Shown here: positions 1 through 5,688 of the stretch, piece by piece | How positions within the stretch are numbered: the first letter of the stretch is position 1 | Layout of the letters: the number at the start of each line of letters is the position of its first letter | Source: an uncultured Agathobaculum sp. | GTDB lineage: Bacteria > Bacillota > Clostridia > Oscillospirales > Butyricicoccaceae | Assembly (NCBI GenBank): GCA_944380945.1 | Contig: CALWJG010000022.1 | Span: 1 to 14,202 of the forward strand | Direction: 5' to 3' | Length of the DNA stretch: 14,202 nucleotides | The notes under the pieces: model-generated | What the model was told of the DNA's origin: nothing | What the model saw: only the letters and a program-made list of their open reading frames with translations | Database searches by the model: none | Translations under genes and position numbers: made by a program

Positions 1-570
1 CTGAAGGTTAAGCAGATCTCCTGCTACGGCAACGACTCCTACGGCGGCATGTCCGGCCGTGACATCATGGCTCTGGCGGTTGGCCTGTACGAGAGCTGCG
101 ACTTCAACTACATGAACGAGCGCGTTGCACAGTGCAACTATCTGGCAGAGGGCTTCTACAAGGCTGGCGTCAAGGGCGTCGTTCTGCCGGCCGGCGGCCA
201 CGCTGTTTACATCAACATGGACGAGTTCTTCGACGGCAAGCGCGGCCACGACACGTTCGCGGGCGAGGGCTTCAGCCTTGAGCTGATCCGCCGCTACGGC
301 ATCCGTGTTTCCGAGCTGGGCGACTACTCCATGGAGTATGACCTCAAGACCCCGGAGCAGCAGGCTGAGCTGGCGAACGTTGTCCGCTTCGCGATCGACC
401 GCAGCCGCCTGACCCAGGAGCACCTGGACTACGTCATCGCTGCTGTTAAGGCTCTGTACGAGGATCGCGCTTCGATCCCGAACATGCGCATCGTTTGGGG
501 CCACAAGCTGCCGATGCGTCACTTCCATGCGTTCCTCGAGCCGTATGCGCCGTCCGCTGACCAGATCTGA
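1..570 (+). CDS. tnaA: Tryptophanase (tryptophan indole-lyase), C-terminal part
   Basis: This is the last 189 residues of a PLP-dependent beta-eliminating lyase; the 5' part, including the PLP-binding lysine, lies outside the window. The family splits tryptophan into indole, pyruvate and ammonia (or tyrosine into phenol, for tyrosine phenol-lyase). The visible part aligns by eye with E. coli TnaA from the SYGGMSGRD region through AGGHAVYIN, the GIRVSELGDY stretch, VRFAIDRSRLTQEHLDYV and the terminal MRHFHAF. Two positions favour tryptophanase: the RHF histidine (TnaA His463; Phe in tyrosine phenol-lyase), and a leucine in SELG where tyrosine phenol-lyase carries its substrate-binding Arg381. 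The arginine of AIDR corresponds to the substrate-carboxylate-binding arginine, although the usual IPR reads IDR. The downstream NSS transporter supports tryptophan use. The family call is firm; the substrate is probable rather than proven. Confidence 0.88.
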   Translation: MKVKQISCYGNDSYGGMSGRDIMALAVGLYESCDFNYMNERVAQCNYLAEGFYKAGVKGVVLPAGGHAVYINMDEFFDGKRGHDTFAGEGFSLELIRRYGIRVSELGDYSMEYDLKTPEQQAELANVVRFAIDRSRLTQEHLDYVIAAVKALYEDRASIPNMRIVWGHKLPMRHFHAFLEPYAPSADQI

Positions 571-656
571 TTGCAGCGTTCGGACCTAACCACTACGATC
601 GACAATCTTGCGTAACCTGCGCCGCGCGGAAAGCGCGCAGGAAAGGATAAAAGCGC

Positions 657-700
657 GACCCCGCAGAAAACTGAATAGTTTGCTGCGGGGTCCCTCCTTT
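657..700 (+). terminator. Rho-independent terminator after the tryptophanase gene
   Basis: A perfect 10-bp stem (GACCCCGCAG at 657-666 with CTGCGGGGTC at 683-692) is extended inside by AAACT (668-672) pairing with AGTTT (677-681) around a GAAT loop, with one A/G mismatch between the stems. A short pyrimidine tract ending in TTTT follows (691-700). It lies 87 bases after the tryptophanase stop and would end or attenuate that transcript before the transporter gene. A smaller GC-rich hairpin (617-640) precedes it. Confidence 0.75.
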
Positions 701-721
701 TGTCCGCCCCGAACCCCCATA

Positions 722-776
722 CCGGCTTGAGACACCGGCATGGGCCCGTAAGCAATGCCGGCTTGAGACACCGGCA
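722..776 (+). repeat. Two direct copies of a 19-bp hairpin repeat
   Basis: The 19-base unit CCGGCTTGAGACACCGGCA occurs exactly at 722-740 and again at 758-776, a 36-base period. Each copy is itself a short inverted repeat (CCGG...CCGG; the second extends to TGCCGG/CCGGCA). The right arm of copy one (CCGGCAT, 735-741) can also pair with the left arm of copy two (ATGCCGG, 755-761), so alternative hairpins are possible. The pair lies in the leader of the transporter gene, between the terminator and the start codon. No good sigma-70 promoter is visible between 693 and 843. Function is unknown: an intergenic repeat family or an attenuator-like element are both possible. Confidence 0.6.
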
Positions 777-843
777 CATGCAGCAGGCAGCTCCCCGCAC
801 TGTGCGGCGCCGGGACTGCCAAAGAGAAAAACGGAGGGTAAAT

Positions 844-2238
844 ATGGAGAAAAATAACACTGTACAGAAGTCGGACGGCTTCAAGTCCCAGTGGGGCTTT
901 ATCATGGCGGCCGTTGGTTCCTGTGTCGGCATGGCGAACGTTTGGCGCTTCCCGATGCTGGTTTCCAAGTATGGCGGCATGACGTTCCTGATTTGGTATT
1001 TCATTTTCGCATTCATCATCTGCCAGTCCGGTATGATGGAAGAGTTCTCGCTTGGCCGCTGGGCCAAGAGCGGCCCGTCCGGCGCGTTCGGCAAGGCCAT
1101 GCAGAACGGCGGCCATTCCAAGACGATCGGCGAGTGGCTCGGCGGCATCCCGATTTTCGGCGCGCTGTGCCTGGCGATCGGCTACTCGGTCATCATGGGC
1201 TGGGTGTTCTACTACACCAAGATGGCCATCACCGGCGAACTGACCGCGATGGGTCAGGATATGGACAAGATCGGCGGCGCGTTCAGCGCAGTCGCGCCTG
1301 AGGCGGACAACCTGATCGAGGCCATCAAGATGACGTTCGCCACCGGCGGCGCAAACAATCTGTGGATCATCATCGGCATCGTCGTTTCGTTCCTGATCAT
1401 GATCATGGGCGTTTCGGGCGGCATCGAGAAATCCTGTAAGATCATGATCCCGGCGCTGTATGTGCTGTTCATCGCGCTGGCAGTCCTGATGATCTTCACC
1501 CCGGGCACCTCGGAAGGCTACAAGTACATCTTCTCCGTTGACTGGGAAGGCTTCCTCAATCCGCAGGTTTGGGTCTACGCATTCGGCCAGTGCTTCTTCT
1601 CGCTGTCGGTTGCGGGCTCCGGCTCGGTCGTTTACGGCTCCTACCTTGGCGACGACGTCAAGATCCGCCAGTCCGCTGTCATCTGTGCGATCATGGATAC
1701 CTCTGCAGCTCTGCTGGCAATGCTGATCATCATCCCGGCTATGTCCACCGTTGGCGCCGATCTGGGCAACGGCGGCCCCGGCCTGATGTTCATCTACGTA
1801 CTGCCCGTATTCAACAACATGGGCGCGATCGCTCGTCTGATCGTTATCTTCTTCTATGTGGCTATCCTGTTCGCAGGCGTTTCTTCGGTCATCAACCTGT
1901 TTGAGGTGCCGATCAACTTCCTGCAGGATCGTCTGCATCTCGGCCGCGTGGCTTCCACTGCGATCATCCATGTGGTCGGCCTGATCGTCGCGCTGATGAT
2001 CCAGCCGTGGACCTCTCAGTGGATGGATACGGTTTCGATCTTCATCCTGCCGCTCGGCGCATTGACCGCAGGCATCATGTATTTCTGGGTCATGAAGAGA
2101 GAGACTGCGATCGAAGCGGCGCAGCTGGGCTCGGACAAGCCCGTTATGAAATGGTTCATTCCGTTCGGCAAGTATGTATTCGTTCCGCTCTGCATCGCGT
2201 GCTTCGTACTGGGCATCGCCTGGGGCGGCATCGGCTGA
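844..2238 (+). CDS. tnaT: Sodium-dependent NSS-family transporter, probably for tryptophan
   Basis: A 464-residue polytopic inner-membrane protein of the neurotransmitter:sodium symporter family, importing an amino acid together with Na+. The TM1 signature is clear at residues 25-36 (GSCVGMANVWRF), matching LeuT GNAVGLGNFLRF; Asn32 and Arg35 keep the Na+-site asparagine and gate arginine. TM6 carries CFFSLSVAGSG from residue 250, with Ser253 at LeuT Thr254. TM7 has Asp285 where LeuT has Asn286. TM8 has AGVSS at 344-348 for the second Na+ site. The length fits the bacterial members, which usually have 11 helices. The start at 844 is chosen because GGAGGG at 833-838 sits 5 bases upstream; the reading frame stays open further back into the repeats and terminator. 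Adjacency to a tryptophanase gene mirrors the known tnaA-tnaT pairing of Symbiobacterium, so tryptophan is the likeliest substrate; tyrosine is the main alternative. Confidence 0.85.
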   Translation: MEKNNTVQKSDGFKSQWGFIMAAVGSCVGMANVWRFPMLVSKYGGMTFLIWYFIFAFIICQSGMMEEFSLGRWAKSGPSGAFGKAMQNGGHSKTIGEWLGGIPIFGALCLAIGYSVIMGWVFYYTKMAITGELTAMGQDMDKIGGAFSAVAPEADNLIEAIKMTFATGGANNLWIIIGIVVSFLIMIMGVSGGIEKSCKIMIPALYVLFIALAVLMIFTPGTSEGYKYIFSVDWEGFLNPQVWVYAFGQCFFSLSVAGSGSVVYGSYLGDDVKIRQSAVICAIMDTSAALLAMLIIIPAMSTVGADLGNGGPGLMFIYVLPVFNNMGAIARLIVIFFYVAILFAGVSSVINLFEVPINFLQDRLHLGRVASTAIIHVVGLIVALMIQPWTSQWMDTVSIFILPLGALTAGIMYFWVMKRETAIEAAQLGSDKPVMKWFIPFGKYVFVPLCIACFVLGIAWGGIG

Positions 2239-2287
2239 TTACTTTCCAATTTGGATCTGACCATATAACTGTCCCCCTTCCCGTGGT

Positions 2288-2319
2288 AATGCCCGCCGCC
2301 TGTCCAGGCGACGGGCATT
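2288..2319 (+). terminator. Strong hairpin after the transporter gene, without a U-tract
   Basis: AATGCCCG (2288-2295) pairs with CGGGCATT (2312-2319), and inside it CGCCT (2297-2301) pairs with AGGCG (2306-2310) around a GTCC loop, with one C/A mismatch. The next bases are CCACTCTC rather than a T-run, so this is not a classical intrinsic terminator. It could be a 3'-end stabiliser, a weak terminator or a processing site partly separating the transporter from the small gene downstream. Confidence 0.5.
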
Positions 2320-2378
2320 CCACTCTCTGTACAGCATCGGAAAACCCCTGATATGGAATGAGGAAAAGGAGAAATACG

Positions 2379-2858
2379 ATGAAGTCTGATGTGCGCGACA
2401 AGATTTCCGCAGCGGCTACGGCAATCGAGATCACGCTGGGCGCGATCATCCTGATCGCCTGCATCGTTGCCAGCCTTGGCATGGTATTCAACACGGATAC
2501 CATCGCGCTGTTCTCCGACCCGGAATATCTGCAGGCAAGGCTGAGCGACGCCTGTTTGATCATCATCGGCATCGAGCTGATCAAGATGATCACCAGCTAC
2601 ACGATCGACTCGGTGGTCGACGTGATGCTGCTGGCCATTGCCCGCCAGATGGTGGTCGAGCACACTTCACCGGTGGAAAATCTGATGATGGTGGTCGCGG
2701 TGGGCATCCTGTTTGTCATCCGCAAGTATCTGTATGTCTCGTATCTGGACAGCCGCCGCCGGCGGCGCGAAGCGCGCGTAGCGGCTGCGATCCGCGAGCA
2801 GGTGTTCGGTACGGACTTCGGAAAAAACGAGGACGAGCGGGACAAGACAAATCAGTGA
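2379..2858 (+). CDS. Small four-helix membrane protein, PsiE-like
   Basis: A 159-residue protein with hydrophobic segments at about 15-37, 57-74, 79-93 and 101-123, a very basic stretch just after the last one (SRRRRREAR, 125-133), and a charged C-terminal tail. The pattern IGIELIKMITSY...AIARQMVVE...VIRKYL resembles the phosphate-starvation-inducible PsiE family, whose molecular function is unknown; this is recognition by eye, not a search. The start at 2379 is favoured over an in-frame ATG at 2358 because AAGGAG (2366-2371) sits 7 bases before it. It lies 140 bases after the transporter, past a hairpin, on the same strand. Co-transcription is possible, but no functional link to tryptophan metabolism can be shown. 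The arginine cluster after a helix suggests a cytoplasmic C-terminus by the positive-inside rule. Confidence 0.7.
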   Translation: MKSDVRDKISAAATAIEITLGAIILIACIVASLGMVFNTDTIALFSDPEYLQARLSDACLIIIGIELIKMITSYTIDSVVDVMLLAIARQMVVEHTSPVENLMMVVAVGILFVIRKYLYVSYLDSRRRRREARVAAAIREQVFGTDFGKNEDERDKTNQ

Positions 2859-2908
2859 GCGTCCGCATCCGCTTCCTTTGGACGCCCGCCCCCCGCCGCG
2901 AAAAAGCA

Positions 2909-2949
2909 AAGCGCCCTGGTTTGGCCGGGGCGCTTGAGGCTGTTCGAAA
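2909..2949. repeat. Imperfect direct repeat, copy 1
   Basis: The 15 bases TTGGCCGGGGCGCTT at 2921-2935 recur exactly at 3200-3214, and similarity continues on both sides: GAGGCTGTTCGAAA here against TGGCTGTCGAAA there, with two small gaps, and an AAGC-starting left arm in both. Each copy includes a hairpin ending in GCGCTT. The copies lie 279 bases apart and flank the structured block between them. Confidence 0.55.
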
Positions 2950-2961
2950 TCGAACAGCCTC
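2936..2961. repeat. Perfect 26-bp palindrome (12-bp arms, AA centre)
   Basis: GAGGCTGTTCGA at 2936-2947 is followed by AA and then its exact reverse complement TCGAACAGCCTC at 2950-2961. It abuts a second palindrome of identical geometry at 2962. No T-run follows on the + strand, so it is not an ordinary intrinsic terminator. Confidence 0.8.
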
Positions 2962-2987
2962 TCGATTGAAACTACAGTTTCAATCGA
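2962..2987. repeat. Second perfect 26-bp palindrome (12-bp arms, AC centre)
   Basis: TCGATTGAAACT at 2962-2973, then AC, then AGTTTCAATCGA at 2976-2987. The arm length and two-base centre match the preceding palindrome, and the two lie end to end without a gap, but their arm sequences differ apart from a shared TCGA. This is shared geometry without shared sequence. Confidence 0.8.
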
Positions 2988-3037
2988 ATCTGCCGCTGTC
3001 TGCGCGCGCCCTATGGGCACACTTGACAGCGGTTTGT

Positions 3038-3115
3038 ATAAAAAGTCAGGCACATGGCCCAGGCCACTTTCTCTTGTCGCTATGCGGCAATTCACCTTGT
3101 GTCCTGACTTTTTAT
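3038..3115. repeat. 78-bp inverted-repeat element with three-way-junction fold
   Basis: A 13-bp outer stem (ATAAAAAGTCAGG at 3038-3050 with CCTGACTTTTTAT at 3103-3115) is followed inside by CACA (3051-3054) able to pair with TGTG (3098-3101) past one bulged base. It encloses two hairpins: TGGCC/GGCCA (3055-3059/3062-3066) and TTGTCGC/GCGGCAA (3074-3080/3084-3090, one G-U). Both strands end in a T-run on the 3' side of the outer stem, so it could also end transcription. Terminal inverted repeats and small size would suit a MITE-like element; the branched fold would suit a structured RNA. I recognise no known RNA family. Confidence 0.6.
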
Positions 3116-3186
3116 GAAAGCAGCGGTTCCGCCGCTGCTTTCTGTTTGAATGCGCGCCTGCGGCGCGGAAACTTCCCGACAAGCTG

Positions 3187-3227
3187 AAGCCGCTCCGGCT
3201 TGGCCGGGGCGCTTTGGCTGTCGAAAA
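3187..3227. repeat. Imperfect direct repeat, copy 2
   Basis: Second copy of the repeat first seen at 2909-2949; the exact core is 3200-3214. Here the left arm forms AAGCCG/CGGCTT (3187-3192/3196-3201), and the right part, GGCTGTCGAAA, begins a small hairpin (CTGTC 3218-3222 with GACAG 3238-3242) just before the terminator. Confidence 0.5.
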
Positions 3228-3242
3228 AGTTCTCGCGGACAG

Positions 3243-3275
3243 AAAAAAGGCTTCCCGATCGGGAAGCCTTTTTTT
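3243..3275. terminator. Bidirectional rho-independent terminator (perfect 32-bp palindrome)
   Basis: AAAAAAGGCTTCCCGA at 3243-3258 is followed directly by its exact reverse complement at 3259-3274, giving a GC-rich core flanked by an A-run and a T-run. Read on the - strand it lies 19 bases after the dehydrogenase stop codon (3294-3296) and gives the expected stem and U-tract. On the + strand it would stop any transcript coming through the structured region. Confidence 0.9.
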
Positions 3276-3293
3276 GTCATGCGGGGATTCGGA

Positions 3294-4319
3294 TTAAGCG
3301 TCGACCTTGACGTAGACGCCGCCGTTGCGGCAGGACTCGGTCGCAGCCTTGGCCATGAGGACCGGACGCAGGCCGTCGATCGCGCCAACCGGAGTGGGCT
3401 TGTCGTTGTTGATCGCATCGACAAACGCGATAACCTGGTCGATGAACGCCTGATTGTAGCGCTCGAGGAAGAACCACAGCGGCTTCTCAGAGTGCGCGCC
3501 ATCAACGGTGGTGATGGTGGTGGTGTTGATCAGGTCGTTGCCGTCCGCAGCCATGCCCTTGGAGCCGAACGCCTCGACGCGCTGGTCATAGCCGTAAACA
3601 GCCTGACGGGAGTTGTTGATGACCGCGATGCAGCCGTTCGCCATCTTCATGGTGACAACAGCGGTGTCAACGTCCGGAATGCCGGACTCTTCCTGCAGGT
3701 TCGGGTTGACCAGGCAGGAACCGACAGCCGAGATCTCAACCGCCTCGGAACCGGTGACGTAGCGCACCATGTCGAAGTCGTGGATCATCATGTCGTAGAA
3801 GATACCGCCGGATACCGCAACGTAGGATGCCGGGGGCGGCTCCGGGTCACGCGAGGAGACGATGACGATATGGGGATCGCCGATCGTGCCGTCCTTAACA
3901 GCGTCCGCCACAGCCTTGTGGTTGTGGTCAAAGCGGCGGTTGAAGCCTACCTGGAACTTAACGCCCTTCTCTTCAACCAGCGCCAGCAGCTTCTTGATCT
4001 TGTCGATATCATAGTCGATCGGCTTCTCGCAGAATACGTGCTTGCCAGCCTGTACAGCCGCCATCGACACGTCGCAGTGCGTATCAGTCGAAGAGCAGAC
4101 GAACACTACGTCGACTTCCGGATTGTTGATGACGTCCATGAAGTCCGTGGAGACGTTGGTGATCTTGCGCTCTGCCAGCCACTCACGCGCGCCCGACTTG
4201 TCCAGCATCGGGTCAGCCGCCGCTACGACCTGTACGCCCGGTACCGAGTTGATCAGGTTGTTGATGTGCAGCTTGCCGATTCGGCCGCAGCCGACGACAC
4301 CGATTTTCAGAATGCCCAT
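3294..4319 (-). CDS. iolG: Inositol 2-dehydrogenase-like oxidoreductase (Gfo/Idh/MocA family)
   Basis: A 341-residue cytoplasmic NAD(P)-dependent dehydrogenase. The N-terminal Rossmann fold shows GVVGCGRIGKLH (7-18), and the conserved EKP motif (98-100) supplies Lys99. The catalytic-type residues Asp176 and His180 lie in YDMMIHDFDMVRYV, matching the Lys-Asp-His set of B. subtilis IolG. GFNRRFDHNHK (125-135), SRDPEPPPASY and the later YGYDQRVEAFG are strongly IolG-like. The usual reaction is myo-inositol to scyllo-inosose, the first step of inositol breakdown; D-chiro-inositol, glucose or scyllo-inositol activity is possible for close relatives. The SD AAGGAGAGG lies just upstream of the ATG at 4319. 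It stands alone on its strand within the window, between a bidirectional terminator and a divergent LacI-family gene that is a candidate regulator. No other iol gene is visible here. Confidence 0.85.
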   Translation of the reverse strand: MGILKIGVVGCGRIGKLHINNLINSVPGVQVVAAADPMLDKSGAREWLAERKITNVSTDFMDVINNPEVDVVFVCSSTDTHCDVSMAAVQAGKHVFCEKPIDYDIDKIKKLLALVEEKGVKFQVGFNRRFDHNHKAVADAVKDGTIGDPHIVIVSSRDPEPPPASYVAVSGGIFYDMMIHDFDMVRYVTGSEAVEISAVGSCLVNPNLQEESGIPDVDTAVVTMKMANGCIAVINNSRQAVYGYDQRVEAFGSKGMAADGNDLINTTTITTVDGAHSEKPLWFFLERYNQAFIDQVIAFVDAINNDKPTPVGAIDGLRPVLMAKAATESCRNGGVYVKVDA

Positions 4320-4353
4320 TTGTAATCCTCTCCTTCATAAATAAGGTAATATT

Positions 4354-4382
4354 ATTATAGCCCACTTGGAGGGACGCTTCAA
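4354..4382 (-). promoter_or_regulatory. Promoter of the iolG-like gene
   Basis: Read on the - strand: TTGAAG (-35, 4382-4377), a 17-base spacer, then TATAAT (-10, 4359-4354). It lies about 35 bases upstream of the start codon at 4319, with the SD between. The spacing and the consensus -10 make this a confident sigma-A-type promoter. Confidence 0.75.
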
Positions 4383-4407
4383 GTGCGCAGTTTCAATTTC
4401 GGCGCAC
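4383..4407. promoter_or_regulatory. Inverted repeat abutting the iolG -35 box, possible operator
   Basis: GTGCGC (4383-4388) and GCGCAC (4402-4407) form arms separated by 13 bases, with the left arm touching the -35 box of the iolG-like promoter. A bound dimeric regulator there would act on that promoter. LacI-type operators are usually more compact, so the assignment is only a suggestion. Confidence 0.35.
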
Positions 4408-4483
4408 CGCCCAATTTTATCAGGCGTGATTGGGCAAAATGGCGATTTGGAAGGGACAGGAAGCGTGCAAAATGTGCGTGCAT

Positions 4484-4506
4484 TGTGCATAAATAGAAAA
4501 TGCACA
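4484..4506. promoter_or_regulatory. Inverted repeat in the divergent spacer, possible operator
   Basis: TGTGCAT (4484-4490) and ATGCACA (4500-4506) are exact reverse complements around nine A/T-rich bases. The sequence just before it (4464-4490) repeats the GTGC/TGCA motif several times. It lies 48 bases before the lacI-like -35 box. A DNA-bending or operator role is inferred from position and symmetry only. Confidence 0.4.
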
Positions 4507-4554
4507 GCCGAATCCGACAAATCCACCGTGCATGTCTAAAATGAACAAAATTGC

Positions 4555-4583
4555 TTGTACGCCTGTGGGCACTGTGATAAAAT
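4555..4583 (+). promoter_or_regulatory. Promoter of the lacI-like gene and probably the efflux operon
   Basis: TTGTAC (-35, 4555-4560), a 17-base spacer, and TAAAAT (-10, 4578-4583) preceded by TGA, that is an extended -10 of the TGn type. A TATAAT at 4589-4594 is also present but has no fitting -35. Transcription would begin near 4590, which excludes the in-frame ATG at 4532 as a start and supports the downstream start at 4640. Confidence 0.6.
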
Positions 4584-4639
4584 ATTCCTATAATATGGGG
4601 GAGAAGGGCCGCTGGGCGGCTGGAAAAGGGGAAATGGGC

Positions 4640-5662
4640 ATGAAAGTAACTGCACAGTGGATCGCAGACCAATGCGGCGTCTCCCGCGGGACGGTGGACC
4701 GGGTGGTCAACGGCCGTCCGAACGTCGCGCCTGCCGTGCGGGAGCGCGTGCAGAAGATGATCAACGAATACGGCTACAAAACGCCCGCCCAGCGGCAGGC
4801 GGCGCGCGCCGGGCTCGGCGCCCGCCGCATCGGCGTCATCCTGCCGAGCTGGGATGCGTTTTTCATCCGCCGGATGCGCGAGGGCATCCGCGTGGCGGTG
4901 CACAACCGCGGTCTGAGCGATATCAACGTGCTGGTGGAGGAGCTGAAAAACCGCTCGCACCGCTCGTACTTTGAAGCCATCGGCCGGCTGGAGGAGCGCG
5001 GGATCGACGGGCTGATCGTCACCGCGCCGGATACGGTCGCCATGAGCGAGGAGATCGACCGTCTGGTCGCCGCAGGCATCCCGGTGGTGACCTGCGATTC
5101 GGATGTGCGGCAGAGCCGCCGCCTGTACCACATCGGGCAGGACATGGTCAAGTCGGGCCGGGTCGCGGCCGGGCTGCTCGCCCCGTATGTCGAGGGCGCG
5201 GATGTGCTGGTCGTCACGGGCAACCGCGAGTTCACCGCCCACGGCATGCGCGTGCGCGGCTTCCTCGACCGCATGCACGAGATCTTCGGTGTGAACATGA
5301 ACGCCCATGTGATCGAAAGCGTGGAGCGGTACGAGCTGACTTATGACGGTGTGCTCCAGCAGGTGCGGCAGAACCCGCGGCTGCGCGGCATCTATATGGC
5401 CAACGAATCCGTGCGCGGCTGCATGGACGCGCTCGAGCGCGCCAAGCCTGCGCGTCGGATCCATGTGGTGTGCCACGATTTGACGCCGCACGCAAAGCAG
5501 TATTTAGAGGAAGGGCGGGTCGATTTCATCATCGATCAGGACTTTTCTGCGCAGACCACCCGCGCGATCGAGGTGCTGGCGCATACGCTGCGCACGGGCG
5601 AGCCGCCGCGGCAGAGCATCGAATATATCCACACGAGCATCATCACACGCGAGCTGCTTTGA
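4640..5662 (+). CDS. LacI-family transcriptional regulator
   Basis: A 340-residue repressor-type protein. Residues 1-48 form the LacI helix-turn-helix (VTAQWIADQCGVSRGTVDRVVNGRPNVAPAVRERV, ending at EYGYKT). From about residue 62 (RRIGVILPSW) comes a periplasmic-binding-protein-like effector domain, with the GIDGLIVTAPD, GIPVVTCDSDV and late VDFIIDQDF segments typical of sugar sensors. The start at 4640 gives the canonical MKVT N-terminus with AGGGG 8 bases upstream; in-frame ATGs at 4634 (too close to that SD) and 4532 (upstream of the promoter) are less likely. It diverges from the iolG-like gene, so an inositol-type ligand is a reasonable guess, but the ligand cannot be read from sequence. 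Only 26 bases separate its stop from the first TolC-like gene, with no terminator, so it probably leads the efflux operon as well. Confidence 0.85.
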   Translation: MKVTAQWIADQCGVSRGTVDRVVNGRPNVAPAVRERVQKMINEYGYKTPAQRQAARAGLGARRIGVILPSWDAFFIRRMREGIRVAVHNRGLSDINVLVEELKNRSHRSYFEAIGRLEERGIDGLIVTAPDTVAMSEEIDRLVAAGIPVVTCDSDVRQSRRLYHIGQDMVKSGRVAAGLLAPYVEGADVLVVTGNREFTAHGMRVRGFLDRMHEIFGVNMNAHVIESVERYELTYDGVLQQVRQNPRLRGIYMANESVRGCMDALERAKPARRIHVVCHDLTPHAKQYLEEGRVDFIIDQDFSAQTTRAIEVLAHTLRTGEPPRQSIEYIHTSIITRELL

Positions 5663-5688
5663 CACAGGAAGGAGGCGGCAGGAAGGAT

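Larger units (their letters stand above)
2859..3293. other. Gene-free, hairpin-dense intergenic region
   Basis: No convincing coding sequence is visible in these 435 bases; the reading frames that stay open are rich in rare-looking residues and lack a good ribosome binding site. The stretch is instead nearly filled with inverted repeats: 2909-2935 (AAGCGCCC/GGGCGCTT), 2936-2961, 2962-2987, 2993-3032 (CCGCTGTC/GACAGCGG with an inner GCCC/GGGC), 3038-3115, 3116-3142 (GAAAGCAGCGG/CCGCTGCTTTC), 3153-3167 (CGCGCC/GGCGCG), 3187-3201 (AAGCCG/CGGCTT), 3218-3242 (CTGTC/GACAG) and the terminator at 3243-3274. It separates convergent genes. Nested palindromic repeats, a structured RNA or stacked terminator remnants would all fit. 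Confidence 0.7.

Noticed and set aside
700..843. A 48-codon N-terminal extension of the transporter from 700
   Set aside because: It translates the terminator tail and hairpin repeats, while the ATG at 844 has a strong SD and gives the standard NSS N-terminus.
586..1971. A 461-codon - strand frame opposite the NSS transporter
   Set aside because: The composition is His/Asp/Arg-rich without recognisable motifs, and it runs antisense through a well-supported membrane protein gene.
2855..3187. A 110-codon + strand frame within the hairpin-dense gap
   Set aside because: It runs through several perfect palindromes, has no good SD, and the translation has no secondary-structure or family pattern.
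2859..3293. Possible CRISPR array
   Set aside because: The repeats are palindromes of different sequence with no regular repeat-spacer period and no cas genes nearby.
3150..4325. A 391-codon + strand frame opposite the iolG-like gene
   Set aside because: Antisense to a confident dehydrogenase; the translation is Val/Asp/Arg-rich without motifs and starts in the hairpin region.
4532..4639. An earlier start at 4532 for the lacI-like gene
   Set aside because: It would lie upstream of the best promoter (-10 at 4578-4583) and add a non-LacI N-terminal extension; the start at 4640 gives the canonical MKVT opening with a properly spaced SD.
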